Counted from the first letter of the stretch, positions 28,401 to 39,544 are shown. The stretch: 64,000 bases of DNA from Macrosoma leucophasiata (GCA_036365455.1 JAWQUS010000030.1:14590001-14654000); one strand, 5' to 3'. The notes: generated from the sequence alone by a model not told the origin. Numbers and translations: made by a program.

Positions 28401-30830
28401 ACCAGCAAAGACCAGAGGCCAAAATGCAGATGCGTTGCCATCCCTGAGACATTAGTTGATATGTCTCTGTGATAAGTTATTATGGGGCCGTACATTACCA
28501 TCTAGCCGAAACACAATAGTGGTGAACACTACCATTAAGCGGCAGATTGACTAGGTAATGCGGTGGTGAATACGCCGTCGAGCTCCTACACTGGAACTCT
28601 ACTACACCACGGAAAAAAATCGCCAAAATTTCATACAAACGCTTAATTTGGTCTCTTCTGTGTAATAGAGACCAAATTAAGCGTGACATCAATCAGTGAC
28701 GTGTAATACCAATCGTCGCCCATAAGAGGGGAGGAGGTTGGGTGATGCGGGGAAATTGGGCAGGCCGTAGAAGTGTCCATTCTATACGTAGTATTATTAC
28801 ATATTTTAGTCTATGTTAGTGATTTACTTCATTTGATGCCTAGCAGTATGCCCAAAACAATTTTATTTGCAGACGATACTTCAATAGTTTTTAAAGTGAA
28901 CAGACGAAATCCCGATTACGATACTGTAAATAAGGTCATAGGAGAAGTACATAAATGGTTTACTGTCAATAATCTTGCACTGAATAGTAAAAAAACCAAA
29001 TGTATCCGTTTTACCCTCCCTAATGTAAAAAGTAAAGAAGGAGACCTTTTTATTAACAATGACAAAATTCAATTTGTTGATGACGCTACCTTCTTGGGAA
29101 TAACGCTTGACTCGAAGTTACAATGGGGACCACATATTAGGCAGTTAGCGAAACGTCTGAGTGCCACAGCTTATGCTGTTAGAAAAATTAGGCAATTAAC
29201 TGATATAGACATTGCAAGACTTGTTTATTTTAGCTATTTTCACAGTGTCATGTCCTATGGTATTTTAATGTGGGGTCGAGCGGCTGACGTACAATCAATT
29301 TTCGTATTACAGAAGAGAGCCATTAGAGCGATGTATAACTTACGTAGTCGTGATTCTTTGAAAGAACTATTGAAAGAAATAAATATAATGACAGTCCCTT
29401 GCCATTACATCTATCAAAATATACTTTTCGGGAGGAAAAATTTACATCTGTTTGATAAAATCTCCGATAGGCATAGTTATAATACGAGGAAAAAGAACAA
29501 GCTGTCTCTGCCAAGTTTTCGACTGACGAAAACTAATACATCTTTCCTAAAATATAGTGTAGAATTTTATAACAAGATCCCATCCGGAATTGCTGAACTC
29601 ACCAATAGTAAATTCAAAGCATTAATTAAACGCACTCTATGTAAAAAGGCTTACTATAAACTGGAGGATTATCTCAAGGATAGAAATGTTTGGCTAAATG
29701 CTGATCTAGCTCCACAAGGGTGTTAAATGTAATAATTAAAGTGTAATGTTGATATTATATTGTTAATTTTAAATTTGTTTAAATTATGGAAAATTGTAAA
29801 AATATGCCTAAGAGATATTGTTAAAAGAGCCGACTGAGTTTTTTCTGGCAAGTTTTTCTCAGATCATATTGGCCTTTGGAACTTTGCCGGTGAATGACAA
29901 AGAATGACTCTTTTTCTTTTCTTTTTACTCTTTGTTATCAGTTTGTAAAGGGGAAATGAGACATTCTACTGATATACTTTTTACATTAGTTTATTACATT
30001 TAGTTTTATCTTAGTGATATTCTTGACTTTACATATATTTTTTATCTTGTTTGACATGTATATCAATTGTTGTTCACTTTAATTTATTTTGTTTGTTTTT
30101 TGACGTGTCATAAGAGGTGCCTGTCACCCTAAATGAATAAATGAGTTTCTGATTCTGATTCTATTCTCTGACTCTACCACCAGTAAAATAACATTGCATC
30201 ATATTGGAATAACTAAATGAATAAATAACATTTTCAACATCAAATGTCCTTTATGGATTTTGCTACCAAACTATACATATACATAAGTTGTTTTTACCTC
30301 TGCATCTAACTGTTGCCAGTGTTTTGAAGTCCATGCAATAGCCTCTTTAGATGTGATACCAGGATTTTTGGCCAATAATGCAGGTCTCATTTGTGTCATG
30401 AATTTGAAAAATGGAGTAAGAGGCCTCTTCGGCTTGTCTATGCCAAGTTTTTCTTCTGCTGTCTTTCGTGTGTAAGTACATTTTTGTATAGGATTTAACC
30501 AGCTTATTCTGTAAAGTTATATAGTTTAATTCTTATCTAAACTAAAAAGTTATAACAATTTGAAAGAGACACCAATCAGGTTTGTAACCTTTTGTTACTT
30601 TATTTATGTCCATTACGTCATTTTCTTTTGGTCAAGATTTTATTTGATACATTATAATTTCTACAATATAGATTTTTCTCTTTCAACAAATCAAAAACAA
30701 ACCAATTTGAACTACATAAACAATAAACAGTTCAGGCGTCATAACCTTAAACATACCTTCCATGCAAAATACTCTTGTATCCGCCGAAAATGTAACTATT
30801 TAGGCGACTCAAGTGGGTAAAGGAGGTCAT
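25415..30830 (-). CDS. TFAM: Mitochondrial transcription factor A, complete, five exons
   Basis: Packages mtDNA and activates mitochondrial promoters by bending DNA with two HMG boxes. Exons 5' to 3': 30830-30757, 30508-30298, 28222-28064, 27321-27128, 25514-25415; total 738 bases, 245 residues plus TAG (human TFAM 246, fly 257). The start ATG at 30830 begins MTSFTHLSRLNSYIFGGYKS, an Arg/Ser/hydrophobic leader without acidic residues, as in mitochondrial presequences; in-frame codons upstream exist but read as a hydrophobic non-presequence. HMG box 1 (about residues 49-118) has DKPKRPLTPFFKFM and WQQLD. The helical linker is EEISVAREKRKLKA. HMG box 2 (about 153-222) has GRPKKPMSSYFLYMQ and WFKLSESEK. 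The C-tail ends RSKSSKEQ. Donors and acceptors are GT-AG throughout and all joins keep frame. Intron 3 holds a SINE-M, a palindrome and a truncated LINE. See the open frame after the stop at 25127-25414. Confidence 0.95.
25736..25790 (+). repeat. Short repeat S4 fragment
   Basis: ATTACGGGCGTAGGTAGAAT and GTGGAGCGCCAGATAACC resemble the second half of the 7550-7645 repeat. It lies in TFAM intron 4. Confidence 0.4.
26226..26365 (+). mobile_element. 3' fragment of the 21.9-24.8 kb LINE family
   Basis: GGGGTTCTTCAAAAATGGCG, AAAAGAGTCCTTCAGGGTTG and CGTCTGCTTGTCTGTCAACT match the complement of the 3' end of the larger LINE (21895-22035). Only the last codons of ORF2 and the 3' UTR remain. Confidence 0.75.
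26817..27060 (-). repeat. SINE-M, strongly diverged
   Basis: GGTGCCAAACAAGCATGATA, CAAAAATCTGCTGCCCCTGA and ACACTGTAGTGTTGAATACC follow the family order with many changes. It ends about 70 bases from TFAM exon 4. Confidence 0.5.
27384..27590. repeat. Repeat family D (copy 3)
   Basis: GGGGACGTGACGACCCTATC, CCCTCTAGTGGAGGGGA and ACCGAAAAATGGTGGTCCAG parallel 1373-1600; both end with GGCATATTCT. It lies in TFAM intron 3, about 60 bp upstream of exon 4. Confidence 0.45.
27835..27875 (+). repeat. Short repeat S4 fragment
   Basis: TATGTATGTATCTTCACACG followed by GGTAGGCAGAGTGT, a diverged piece of the 7550-7645 family. Confidence 0.4.
28326..28610 (-). repeat. SINE-M copy in TFAM intron 3
   Basis: It begins T-rich with GAAGGTGGCAAACAAGCATA, passes through TGCAGATGCGTTGCCATCCC and ends GAGCTCCTACACTGGAACTC, where the terminal palindrome has decayed. 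Confidence 0.7.
28640..28683. repeat. Perfect 16-bp inverted repeat
   Basis: CGCTTAATTTGGTCTC (28640-28655) and GAGACCAAATTAAGCG (28668-28683) around a 12-base loop. It lies between the SINE-M and the LINE in TFAM intron 3. Confidence 0.85.
28765..30165 (+). mobile_element. 5'-truncated LINE (Jockey-like), C-terminal half of the reverse transcriptase
   Basis: The open frame runs from about 28773 to TAA ending 29726, with no natural start. It begins just before the RT catalytic motif (LFADDTS) and continues through LGITLDSKLQWGPHI, YGILMWG, ILQKRAIRAM-type and SYNTRKKN blocks to the end of ORF2. The 3' UTR continues to about 30165 and ends in TGATTCTGATTC repeats. The frame is intact, so insertion is fairly recent. 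It is antisense to TFAM, in its third intron, and from a different family than the 21.9-24.8 kb LINE. Confidence 0.85.
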
Positions 30831-30999
30831 ATTTATACTTGATATTTGATGAAATATCATAGAACCACCAAATATTGATAAAATCAGGAAAAATAAAAAC
30901 AGCAGGAGAAAAGATACCGCTTGAAAGCGTCCACAAGTCCACAATTCACAAATTATTCACAATTTGACAGTTGACAGTAGGTTTTTTTTTTTTTAGTTT

Positions 31000-31485
31000 T
31001 TATGGCATCGCTATTACGCATATTGCCAGTGTCAAGTAAAACGATATTTCGTATTTATTTAAGCAGCGTCAAAGTTAGTATAATATCAAGTTTATAAGTT
31101 ATCAAGTATAATATGTCAGTCAAGTTAAGTTGAGTAAAGCGATGGCTACTTTACCAGAACATTTACAATGAAGTTTTGGAGGCAACCTGAAAGGTCGTGT
31201 TTTCGCACTGTTATTCTATTTCACTATACACGGGCACTGTAATAAACCTATATCAAACAAAATGCCACCAACTTTATTCAATATAGCTTAAAAATACACC
31301 AAGGAAATGAAATAAAATAAGAGCACCATACGCCTCTTTCAAGGTTCCCGCCAAAACTCCGACAGTACGTATAATGATTAGGTAAAGAAAGAAAAAACGC
31401 ATCGATTTTTTAAAGAATCGATTGATCTACGGAAAAATCATCAATCATTTTATTTTTTTTTTAAACTTAAAAACGATTTTTTTTA
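31000..31485. other. Intergenic stretch upstream of TFAM
   Basis: No coding sequence or recognised repeat seen. The TFAM promoter should lie near 30850-31050; no clear TATA box was found. Confidence 0.4.
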
Positions 31486-31790
31486 ATTATCGCCTATGAA
31501 CATTTGCAACACCAGGGGAGTTACCAGACCTGAAGGACTCTTGACGCCATATTTGAAGAACCCTATATTGTAGCACCGAGGGAACACCTCAGACGGAAGT
31601 TCGTTTCACAATTTGCACGTTCTGGATAGAAACGACCGCGAAAACCAGGCCGGCAAGGCGCAACAGTGCGAGCCCTGCCAGGTGTCCAGTCGGTGAAGAT
31701 CTCTCTTCTCTCTTCGGCGGGTGGTGCAACTGGTGCAGTGTAGGAAATGTGACGGTGGCACCATATCGAACAATTCAGCAGAACAAAAAC
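31486..31790 (-). mobile_element. 3' fragment of the 21.9-24.8 kb LINE family
   Basis: TATGAACATTTGCAACACCA, CTATATTGTAGCACCGAGGG, GGAACACCTCAGACGGAAGT and GCCAGGTGTCCAGTCGGTGA match 21950-22210. Small indels break the frame. Confidence 0.75.
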
Positions 31791-31860
31791 GCTCGTCTCG
31801 AAGTGGACGATATTTTATTGAATAAACAAGTAAAAATTAGGTTTTTTCCAAAATAAATCG

Positions 31861-31935
31861 TGGGTGTTTGCATGTATGCTTGAATGCATGCATTTACCTC
31901 TGCCTACCCCTTTGGGGTTATAGGCGTGAATATAC
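31861..31935 (+). repeat. SINE-T tail fragment
   Basis: GTTTGCATGTATGCTTGAAT, GCATGCATTTACCTCTGCCT and ACCCCTTTGGGG match the 3' end of the family in plus orientation. Confidence 0.6.
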
Positions 31936-32038
31936 GTAGAAAATATGAAAAAATACTTGCGGCCATATTTTGATAGGCAACCTAGTGGATATATATATTC
32001 TCTAGATTATAAATATGCGTAAAAATAAGGTTGATGGC

Positions 32039-32720
32039 GTCGTCCATTAATCACGTGATGTTTTTTAGCGTCACTGAGGTGAGGTTTCAGATTAACCCCC
32101 CCCCACCCTCACCTAACATCACGTGTATTTTTTGGATTAAAATAGATAGTTCACGCCTGTAATCCCCGAAGGGGTAGGCAGAGGTAAATTAAATGCATGC
32201 ATTCAAGCATACATGCAAACACCTACGATTCGGCGGTTACGATTTTGGCCCATGTAACGGGTGACGAGCCTGTTGACATCTCCGGGCACATTACCAAACA
32301 TCGAAGTGCTGGGAAATTTCCAGAAATGGAAAAATCCCAATAGAACCAGCGTTAAAGGACTTTACACCATTATCTCTGATAACCCCCTACCCGGGAATCG
32401 AACCCAGGACCTCAGCATAGTAGTAGTGGCCTGCTACCACTAGGCCACCGAGGCAGTTAGGTAGGTAGGTATAAGGCATCGGAATTAAAAATCGCGCAAA
32501 TGTAATATACTAAGCATGTATTTGGCGTGAAAATTACTGATTGTCGTGACGAAAATTTCTCTAATTGTTGCCTAAATCACGCACCAATTTTCGGTTGAAA
32601 TTGGGCACTCAAAGAAGAATTAGATACACGTGATATCTCCATATGCTCTCCGCTCCCTCTTGCTGATTTTTGGTGAACCCCCCCCTCCCCCTTTCGAGCC
32701 TCACGTGATTAATGGACGAC
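32039..32720. mobile_element. MITE with 20-bp TIR, interrupted by a SINE-T
   Basis: GTCGTCCATTAATCACGTGA (32039-32058) is exactly mirrored at 32701-32720. Subterminal C-rich blocks follow on both sides (CCCCCCCCCACCC near 32096; CCCCCCCTCCCCC near 32678). The interior carries a SINE-T at 32152-32455, so the MITE is the older insertion. No transposase is encoded. Confidence 0.75.
32152..32455 (-). repeat. SINE-T, near full length
   Basis: On the minus strand the head lies at the 32455 end, with the A box from GCCTCGGTGGCCTAGTGG and the B box GGTTCGATTCCC. The tail is at CACGCCTGTAATCCCCGAAG. It is inserted in the 32039-32720 MITE. Confidence 0.75.
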
Positions 32721-34927
32721 CCATTTGCTGCATATCTGGATGAACGAATACTTCTGCAGTGGGATCCCAACCTATTAGGTCACTATAATAATAATATAAT
32801 ATTGTATATTTGGTACTTACATCTACACAAAAAGTTTTTGATGCCTTAGACCTACCTACTAGTACCTACCCATCTTTCAAGGATAGCTTACTATAATTTA
32901 TTTTAGGGCCATGGGTTCGTGAAGTCATTCGTCGAGGAGGTCGCATTCAGGAAATACGACGCAGGGAGGAACAGGGAAGAGAAAAAATATATATCCATAA
33001 AAACGGGATGAGAGAAAAAAACAATACATTTATTTTTAAATTACTTATTTATTTTATTTATAATAGCTATCTACAAGCTAGATCTTATTAGTTGTTATTT
33101 ACAAAAAATATATTTACATTTTTTTATACAGACTCATGATTGCACGAAATAACGGCTTTAAATTATTTACAAATAAAATTAAATGTATCATCATCAGTAC
33201 GTATTTTGGCAAATTGGAGGTGGGCTTCTCTGCGGCTTATGTACAAAAATAACACAAAAAAGAAACCAAAATAAACATATTTATAACTTAAATTATAAAG
33301 CTTTCGTCACACGGCAAGCGTCAGTGGCGTCACTATACCGTGTATATAATCAAAGACCGTACCGTTACCGTTTGGAGCCCCATCCGTACATGAGGCCAGA
33401 GCAAATTCAACAGAAATAGCCACTAGGCCTATATAATAAAAAAAATCAACCTACGATAAACCCTTGTGTGCATTCCTAAGTGGCTAAGACAAAATGGGCG
33501 AAGAGCAATGGACCTGGGGCCATTCGGATTGGGTAAGCCCGGCATTTTGCCCGTCAGCAATCCAGTTTTTATTTGGAAGGAATCCCCTCCGTCTCAAACA
33601 AATATTCTGCAGTTCACAGAATATTTGTTTGAGACGGAGGGATGTAACTACCCCGCCCGCTCTGTGACGAAAGTATTAAATTATCATAAAATGTGATCTA
33701 AACGTTATGTGTAACAATTTACTTACTTACGTACGTAACTTAAAATATTTATTATGATTACAATTTTATTAATATTCAGTCAAACAAAACATTACAATAT
33801 CTTTATTACAATTATTGACTGCAAAAAGTTAAAACACTTTTACAGTACCTAACCATATTACAGCACATAATTTTGTAATATATACTTTATAATAATGTGC
33901 TTTCCTATAAAAATATATAATTGAATAGGTATTTTTCAAAATACCGACTACATCTCACTCGCTGTAATAATTAGGTTTTCTCTAATTAGGTGCAAATAGA
34001 GTGGTCGCCATTTCGGTTGAATCGGCATTTTTTGTTTATGAAAATAAATGAAAAATAAAAAGGAAAAGGAAAAAAGGACTTCAGGTTTTTAGGCAAGAGT
34101 TGAACGTAAATCCTTCTTTAAACTAATCAATTAATGAATACTGAACTAGACAACGAAATATGTCCGTGAGTGTACGTCTGCTACTGGGCTATACTTCTGT
34201 ACGCATGCGAGCCTAGCTAATGAAAGAGCACTACAGAACACAAATTGAAGCCTTCGAAATATGGGCCTACAGAAGTATTATTTCTGCTACAGTTGAATGT
34301 GGGTTATTCACTGGGCTCAAAATAACCAATTCGTTATCATAAGTTCTCCGTAGAGGTCAGAAACGCCAACTCATGCAATCCATCTAAAAGTTGGTTATTT
34401 GATTTCAACTGCTGCAACTTATAATCATGAGCAAATTGGCTGGAAAGAGACCAGTAAGCTGAAGAAAAAAGTCGTGGCTGCGCAATATTAGCGAGTGGCC
34501 TGCGTCTGCATCAACAGCGCCACTGATCTGTTGGGAAGGATAGACTGAAGTTTTATGAACTGATGGCCTTCACTAGTTAGAGAGGCACTACAAGAAGATG
34601 AAGAAATCGACCCGTCCATTTTCCTTCCAACCTCTGTAATATTCGCTCGTTTATATAATACATAAAAGCTCTAAGTATATGAAGTACATAGTAGTTTGTA
34701 CTCCTGAAAATAACAATTAATTCATACCTATAAGCTGTACAATTTCATAAATAATTAAATGTTGATTAACACGAGTAGGTACCTATTTAATGTAATTACA
34801 ATGGCACTTATGAATTAAAAATCAGCGATATTATAAAATTACAACATAAATTGATTAATATCAACATGTACATAAGTAAGTACCTAATAAATGCGCAAGA
34901 GATTTGCCTCTTATTAAATTTATAGTC
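32721..34927. other. AT-rich intergenic sequence downstream of frizzled
   Basis: Only the palindrome at 33585-33641 stands out. A 78-codon plus-strand frame at 33183-33419 shows no recognised motif and is not called. Confidence 0.4.
33585..33641. repeat. Perfect 25-bp snap-back palindrome
   Basis: Arms 33585-33609 (CCCTCCGTCTCAAACAAATA...) and 33617-33641 are exact complements around the 7-base loop CAGTTCA. Confidence 0.85.
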
Positions 34928-34933
34928 TTTATT
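34928..34933 (-). terminator. Poly(A) signal AATAAA for the frizzled gene
   Basis: The minus-strand hexamer lies 30 bases past the stop codon at 34965-34963. Confidence 0.55.
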
Positions 34934-34962
34934 ATCCGGGCGGTTCGTCGAAAGAGTACCTG

Positions 34963-37900
34963 TCATAGAATTGTTTCACCGGCTGAATAGTGGTAATGTC
35001 TCGGTTTCCTATAAGATTGCTGCTGTGGGGGTCTGTAAGTTGCGTATTTATGTGGATGCCGAGTGAGTGTATGTGAATGCACGGCGTAACAGTGCCTGCT
35101 TAGGGGAGTGGGTGGAGGACCAGGCGGGCATTTCGCCAGCGTCGGCTTCCTCGGCCCCGATATCCGCCGCCACAGTGCTTTCAACCGCGGCGTCGCTATC
35201 CAAACCGCGACCATTACACCGAGGACTTGCGTCGCGAAGATTCGGAATAAAAACACCCAGAACGCTGGACGAGGCTGCGTCGATGGTTCCGAAGACGGCA
35301 CGGGTGCCGCGAGCCAGTCCTCGCGCCAGGCGTACTCGTACACCCACGTCGCCAGTATGCAAGCAGAGGGCACAGCGTATAGTGCGGCGAAAGCTCCTAA
35401 TCTAAGCACACTCTGGTCTGTATGGGGTTGGGGCGGTGCGGTCAATAGGGCCGCTGGAGCGGGCACCGGCACGGGGCGGCGGAGCACGGAGCGGAGACCA
35501 GACGCGAGGAACACGCTTCCCAGCAACAGGCAGATCGCTTCCGGAACGATGACCAACGCTAGCAGCGATTTGCTAGACTGGTTACCGACGAAACAAGTGC
35601 CTGAAACAAAAAAAAAACATATTTTAAGATCTTTGACTGGGGTCAGCGTCGCATTTTAGCGGATACGTATTTTTTTACTGTGGAGTTGAATAACATTCCG
35701 TTTTCCAATAAAGCAGCTCTCAAAGCGAACACCTACACAAACAGACGGCGAGAAAAAGGCTTGCATTAATAAGGCAGCGTTTAAAAGGGGCGATTTATAA
35801 TTGAAATACGAACGTGCGAGGAGGAAAGGTGTCGTATTTAACGGCTCGAATAATGGTCGCGCATTTCTTTCGGTCGCCATAATGGAAGTGGAAACAATAA
35901 AAATAAAAGAACAATACTCGTGGCATGATTGAAACTGCAATATGCCTGAGAATCGGGCCGTGTGGCACTTCACTCGGGCTGCGAAAGGGGATAAAAATAA
36001 AATGTAACGAGAATTGAATTCTAACGCAAGTAAAGGACGATGACTGGCGGTGGCGGCTCGGATTATGAATATGCGTCTCATATTATCGCGTTGAATATTT
36101 CGAGAAGGGGTTCTCGGTTAGGTTATATTTTTTTGCAGTATTTTTACCCGATTTTAGAGACGTGGAGAAAATCTAATCAATTTGTCGATGTCTTTTTTGT
36201 TTGTGCATTTCTGCAATAATGACTTCACCGCGTACGGCTATCTACAAAAAATCGCGAACGAGTGTCGATAAAAACAGGATGTGTTTCAATTGGTCATTAT
36301 TGGTCTCATCGAAAAATATCCCCAATCATTAAAACTTGAGAACCTTAGTAACTTCCTTAGTACATTTATTCTTTTGCTGTATTTTTTTTGAAACCACGTA
36401 GTCTGATAACGATGAAAGTATTTTCAAGTAATATAACGAGCGCATTAAAGTAATGTAAATAGTCTTTACGACATTAATTAAATAAAGGCAATGCTCTAAA
36501 TGGTACAGTTTCGAATTACAATGGACGCTACAGATTCAAGGCATTGTTCGGCCGCCTTTCTGTTAAATCTCAGCTCTTGTTTTCCTTTTAAAACTATCTT
36601 ACAATTATCTCTACAGAACAAATATGGCGGTCCTTAACATCTGGCACATTCACATTGTCTTATCTCACCGCTTCAGACCCTGAACCGGCAGCTACTGAAA
36701 ACGGTTAGAAGTTAGAACCACTGTTATTTGCACTCTGTGAAGAATAAAGTTTTATGGCATAGAAATATCTTGTACTACTGGTCATTCCTCGCATGTTTAG
36801 TATTAATTACAAGATACAGAACATTATCAGTGCGGTACTCTTCAAGTGGTCGCTCATCCGTTTAAATTAAAGACTTAATCGTCCGTAGCTTATGTGATAA
36901 GGCGTTTTACATGATAAATGTATGCCGCTTTGTGTTTTTAAAGAACATGTAGGTACCTAATGGTATTAAGATTGTATGGTAGTAGTATTAAACTAATTTG
37001 TTATCGGCCCGACTCTATGTCGGTGTCACAACTATGTTAGTTGTTGTTCTCAGCAGAAAAGATAAACTCGGGTACCTTACCTGCGTTGTTGTTTCAATAA
37101 ATATTATGATGAATATGACAAATATACATGCAGTTCACTTTAAGATAAAAAAAATTGAGAAGAATATGCCATTATTAGGCTCATGTCATGGCAAGCGTTT
37201 TGGCCATCGCAGCAGGGGTGGTAGTTTTATCGCGGGACTTGCTGCCCATTCTGCGTTATATTAGGTTCATAGGTTGTATACTATTTTCATCACGTTATGA
37301 CAAACAAAGTCTCAATGTAGGTATATGTAGGAGACAAGAAAAAATATGGTTAATGCATTTATTACCCTGACTAAACATGTAGAGTTACAATCACTATACA
37401 GTAAATGGAACTCTACACAGTAACTTGAGCTTTTTATGTTCGGTAGTTAAAGATCAAGCTGCAGTCAATCCACATAGATTGCAGGGGTGATGCATCAAAT
37501 TCATATTTTATTTGATTGTAACTTAAAAGTATTCGTAGGTACCTACCTATAGCGTTAGCAGTTGGTAGTATGTATTTATAGTAAATCTCGATTTCCTTGA
37601 TCGTTCGCAAGTCAGGCTCATTGAGTTCTTATTCCAAGGGCTACAATGGCACAAGGCGGGCCAATACAAAACCTTCAATACAATTACCGCATGAATGCGT
37701 GCTCCCGTGCACTCCTAAGAGATTTAATCGCTTTGAAAAACGCCGCCGATCAAACAATCGAGAATGGAATATTAAACCAAGAATCGCCACCATTGTGGTT
37801 TCAATACGGATGTGTATTAGAGTATTGATCGCGTTTTGAAATGGTATTCAGAAGGTTTTTTTTGACATTATCTTGGTATATGAATTCGGATGTTGCCGGT

Positions 37901-39544
37901 TCTGTTACAGCATAGGTATGATTCAAAATTGGCGGGTAAAGTGCTTTGAACGTTTATATTTTTTGTAATGTGCTTAGGTCGTTTTCCTTTATGAGGGTTC
38001 GTGGGTTTTTATTATTGCTGTATAATTGTAAAAACGTAGATATATTTTTAAATATCGTTTAACATTGAGCAACAGAAGATCCTCAGACTGTAGGGCATTT
38101 AACATTGGATCTTCAGACTGCTTTGGATAGCTTGTAACATGTGACCATCGTCACAAGAGCGTTGCACGAATATTCTTAGCTCTAAGATAAGATTAGATCT
38201 CTCAATTACAATTAATAAATAGGTACATACACCATAATCAGGCGTGTTCTATAACTCGATGGCCGTCAATTTGAAAGCAACTTTGCAGTTCATTGCTGTT
38301 TTTCTAAAATGATCGTAATTATCACAATTATACGTCTAAACATCCATGTACCTACTACAAATTGGCTATCGAAATGATGTCATCGAGATTTAACTTTTTT
38401 TCTTACGTCAACTTTTTTTTTTACGACCAATTTATCTACTTCAGATATCTTTGCAAGGTTCAAAATGATTTTGAACATTTGAGACACACAGTAGCAAGTA
38501 CGTACTCGAATTGAAATACCTACAGTTTTAAAAGAAAACTTACTTTCCTATCTGCTGACTTCCTCCTCGGATAAGTATCCACGACAATTAATAAGTAGGT
38601 TGGAGTATGTAATTATATCAGTAATTATGAATCTTAAAAATACGATTATCTACGGAATACCTAGCAGTAAAAGTCTATAAAATTACCTACATAATTACCT
38701 AGTTAAAAGTCTGAGGTAAGAATAGATAAATCGTAAAGGTTTCATCTTAAAAGGGTGAAATTGTCTATTTCTTCCAGTAATACCCGTATGTGTTAAATAC
38801 ATTACCACACAGCGGCTAGATAACATAAAAAGATCGGTTCTTTAATGGTCCAGAGTCCTTAAGAAGCAGTGAACTTGTTTTGACGTAGATAGTCTCACAA
38901 TTGCCTCATGTGATGGAAATAAAATAAAACTTTTATGCTCATCCGCAATTTTATACAATAAGGTAACGATGGTAGCTAACGCTTAACGATGTGCGGTTCT
39001 TATGGATAAAAATACCGATGAAATAGAATAGATTTTATTGACAGGTGTGTTACGTACCTAGTTATATTTATAAATCGGAACAATTATGAAATACCTATGC
39101 TAATTTAGATAAGTAAAAAGATAAAAGGTAAAAGGATAGGAAATGAAATGAAATCTTAAGATCTTTCATTTATATGGTGCAAAGGAGCTGTATCGGAGCT
39201 AGAAGAGTTGGGAGTTGATTGCTAGTAAGTTCATTGGCGTCAACGTCTCTATTAACGAGCTCTTCAGCTCTCTCCACACGGGCAGCTGGCGCAGCGACGA
39301 ATGGTGGTCGTTGTTCCCTTTTTCACGAATAAGAGGGAGAATTCTATTTCAAATTATAACCAACCAACCTGTAAGCTCATCGGCGTCGACGTCCCTGGTG
39401 ACGAGCACGGCGGCAGCCAAAGCAGCAGGCACGCCCCACGCGGCCAGCTGCAGCAGTGATGAGTGGCGGTCGTTGCGCGCCGCGCCCGGCGGCGTTGGTG
39501 GTCGCAGAACGCTGGCCCGCCACGCCCCAGCCACTACCACCCAC
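34963..39544 (-). CDS. Frizzled-family Wnt receptor, last two exons (partial)
   Basis: Seven-pass Wnt receptor of the plasma membrane. Exon 39544-39369 encodes TM4 to TM5: WVVVAGAWRASV, then LLQLAAWGVPAA and the family signature VDADELTG. Exon 35600-34963 joins in phase (G|GC) with TCFVGNQSSKSLLALVIVPE (extracellular Cys and start of TM5), LRLGAFAALYAVPSACILAT (TM6) and FRIFATQVLGVMVAVWIA (TM7), then a 60-residue tail rich in Pro, His and Tyr ending ETIL and TGA. Normally TM7 is followed by KTxxxW, which binds the Dishevelled PDZ domain; here the position reads RLKALW, so the Lys-Thr pair is missing. Fly Fz3 is also a divergent frizzled, so an Fz3-like assignment is possible but unproven. Coding is GC-rich against an AT-rich background. 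Exons for the cysteine-rich domain and TM1-3 were not found between 39545 and 64000. Confidence 0.87.
35601..39224 (-). other. Frizzled intron (plus small items listed separately)
   Basis: AT-rich, with no SINE or LINE recognised. Long frames at 35108-35659 on the plus strand and at 35656-36081 are antisense shadows or chance. Confidence 0.5.
37646..37828 (+). CDS. Small hypothetical ORF, 60 residues
   Basis: ATG at 37646 in a fair context (ACAATGG). The product is MAQGGPIQNLQYNYRMNACS, then RALLRDLIALKNAADQTIEN, then a further 20 residues to TGA. Composition looks protein-like (a predicted Leu/Ala-rich helix), but there is no recognised family, signal or conserved motif. A potential donor GTATTA follows TACGGATGT near the end, so it could be a first exon. 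It lies in the frizzled intron on the opposite strand. Weak support. Confidence 0.25.
   Translation: MAQGGPIQNLQYNYRMNACSRALLRDLIALKNAADQTIENGILNQESPPLWFQYGCVLEY
39225..39312 (-). pseudogene. Degenerate duplicate of the frizzled TM4-TM5 exon
   Basis: AAGTTCATTGGCGTCAACGT at about 39227 matches AAGCTCATCGGCGTCGACGT at 39373. GGGCAGCTGGCGCAGCGACG... ending GGTCGTTG matches GGCCAGCTGCAGCAGTGATG... ending GGTCGTTG. The copy is missing 16 bases in the middle and therefore shifts frame, and its end lacks the splice donor GT. It is a dead remnant of a partial exon duplication, lying on the 3' side of the real exon. Confidence 0.7.

Noticed and set aside
33183..33419. 78-codon plus-strand ORF
   Set aside because: No recognised motif, low complexity composition, no splice or promoter context.
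35108..35659. Long plus-strand ORF
   Set aside because: Antisense shadow of the GC-rich last frizzled exon; no motif.
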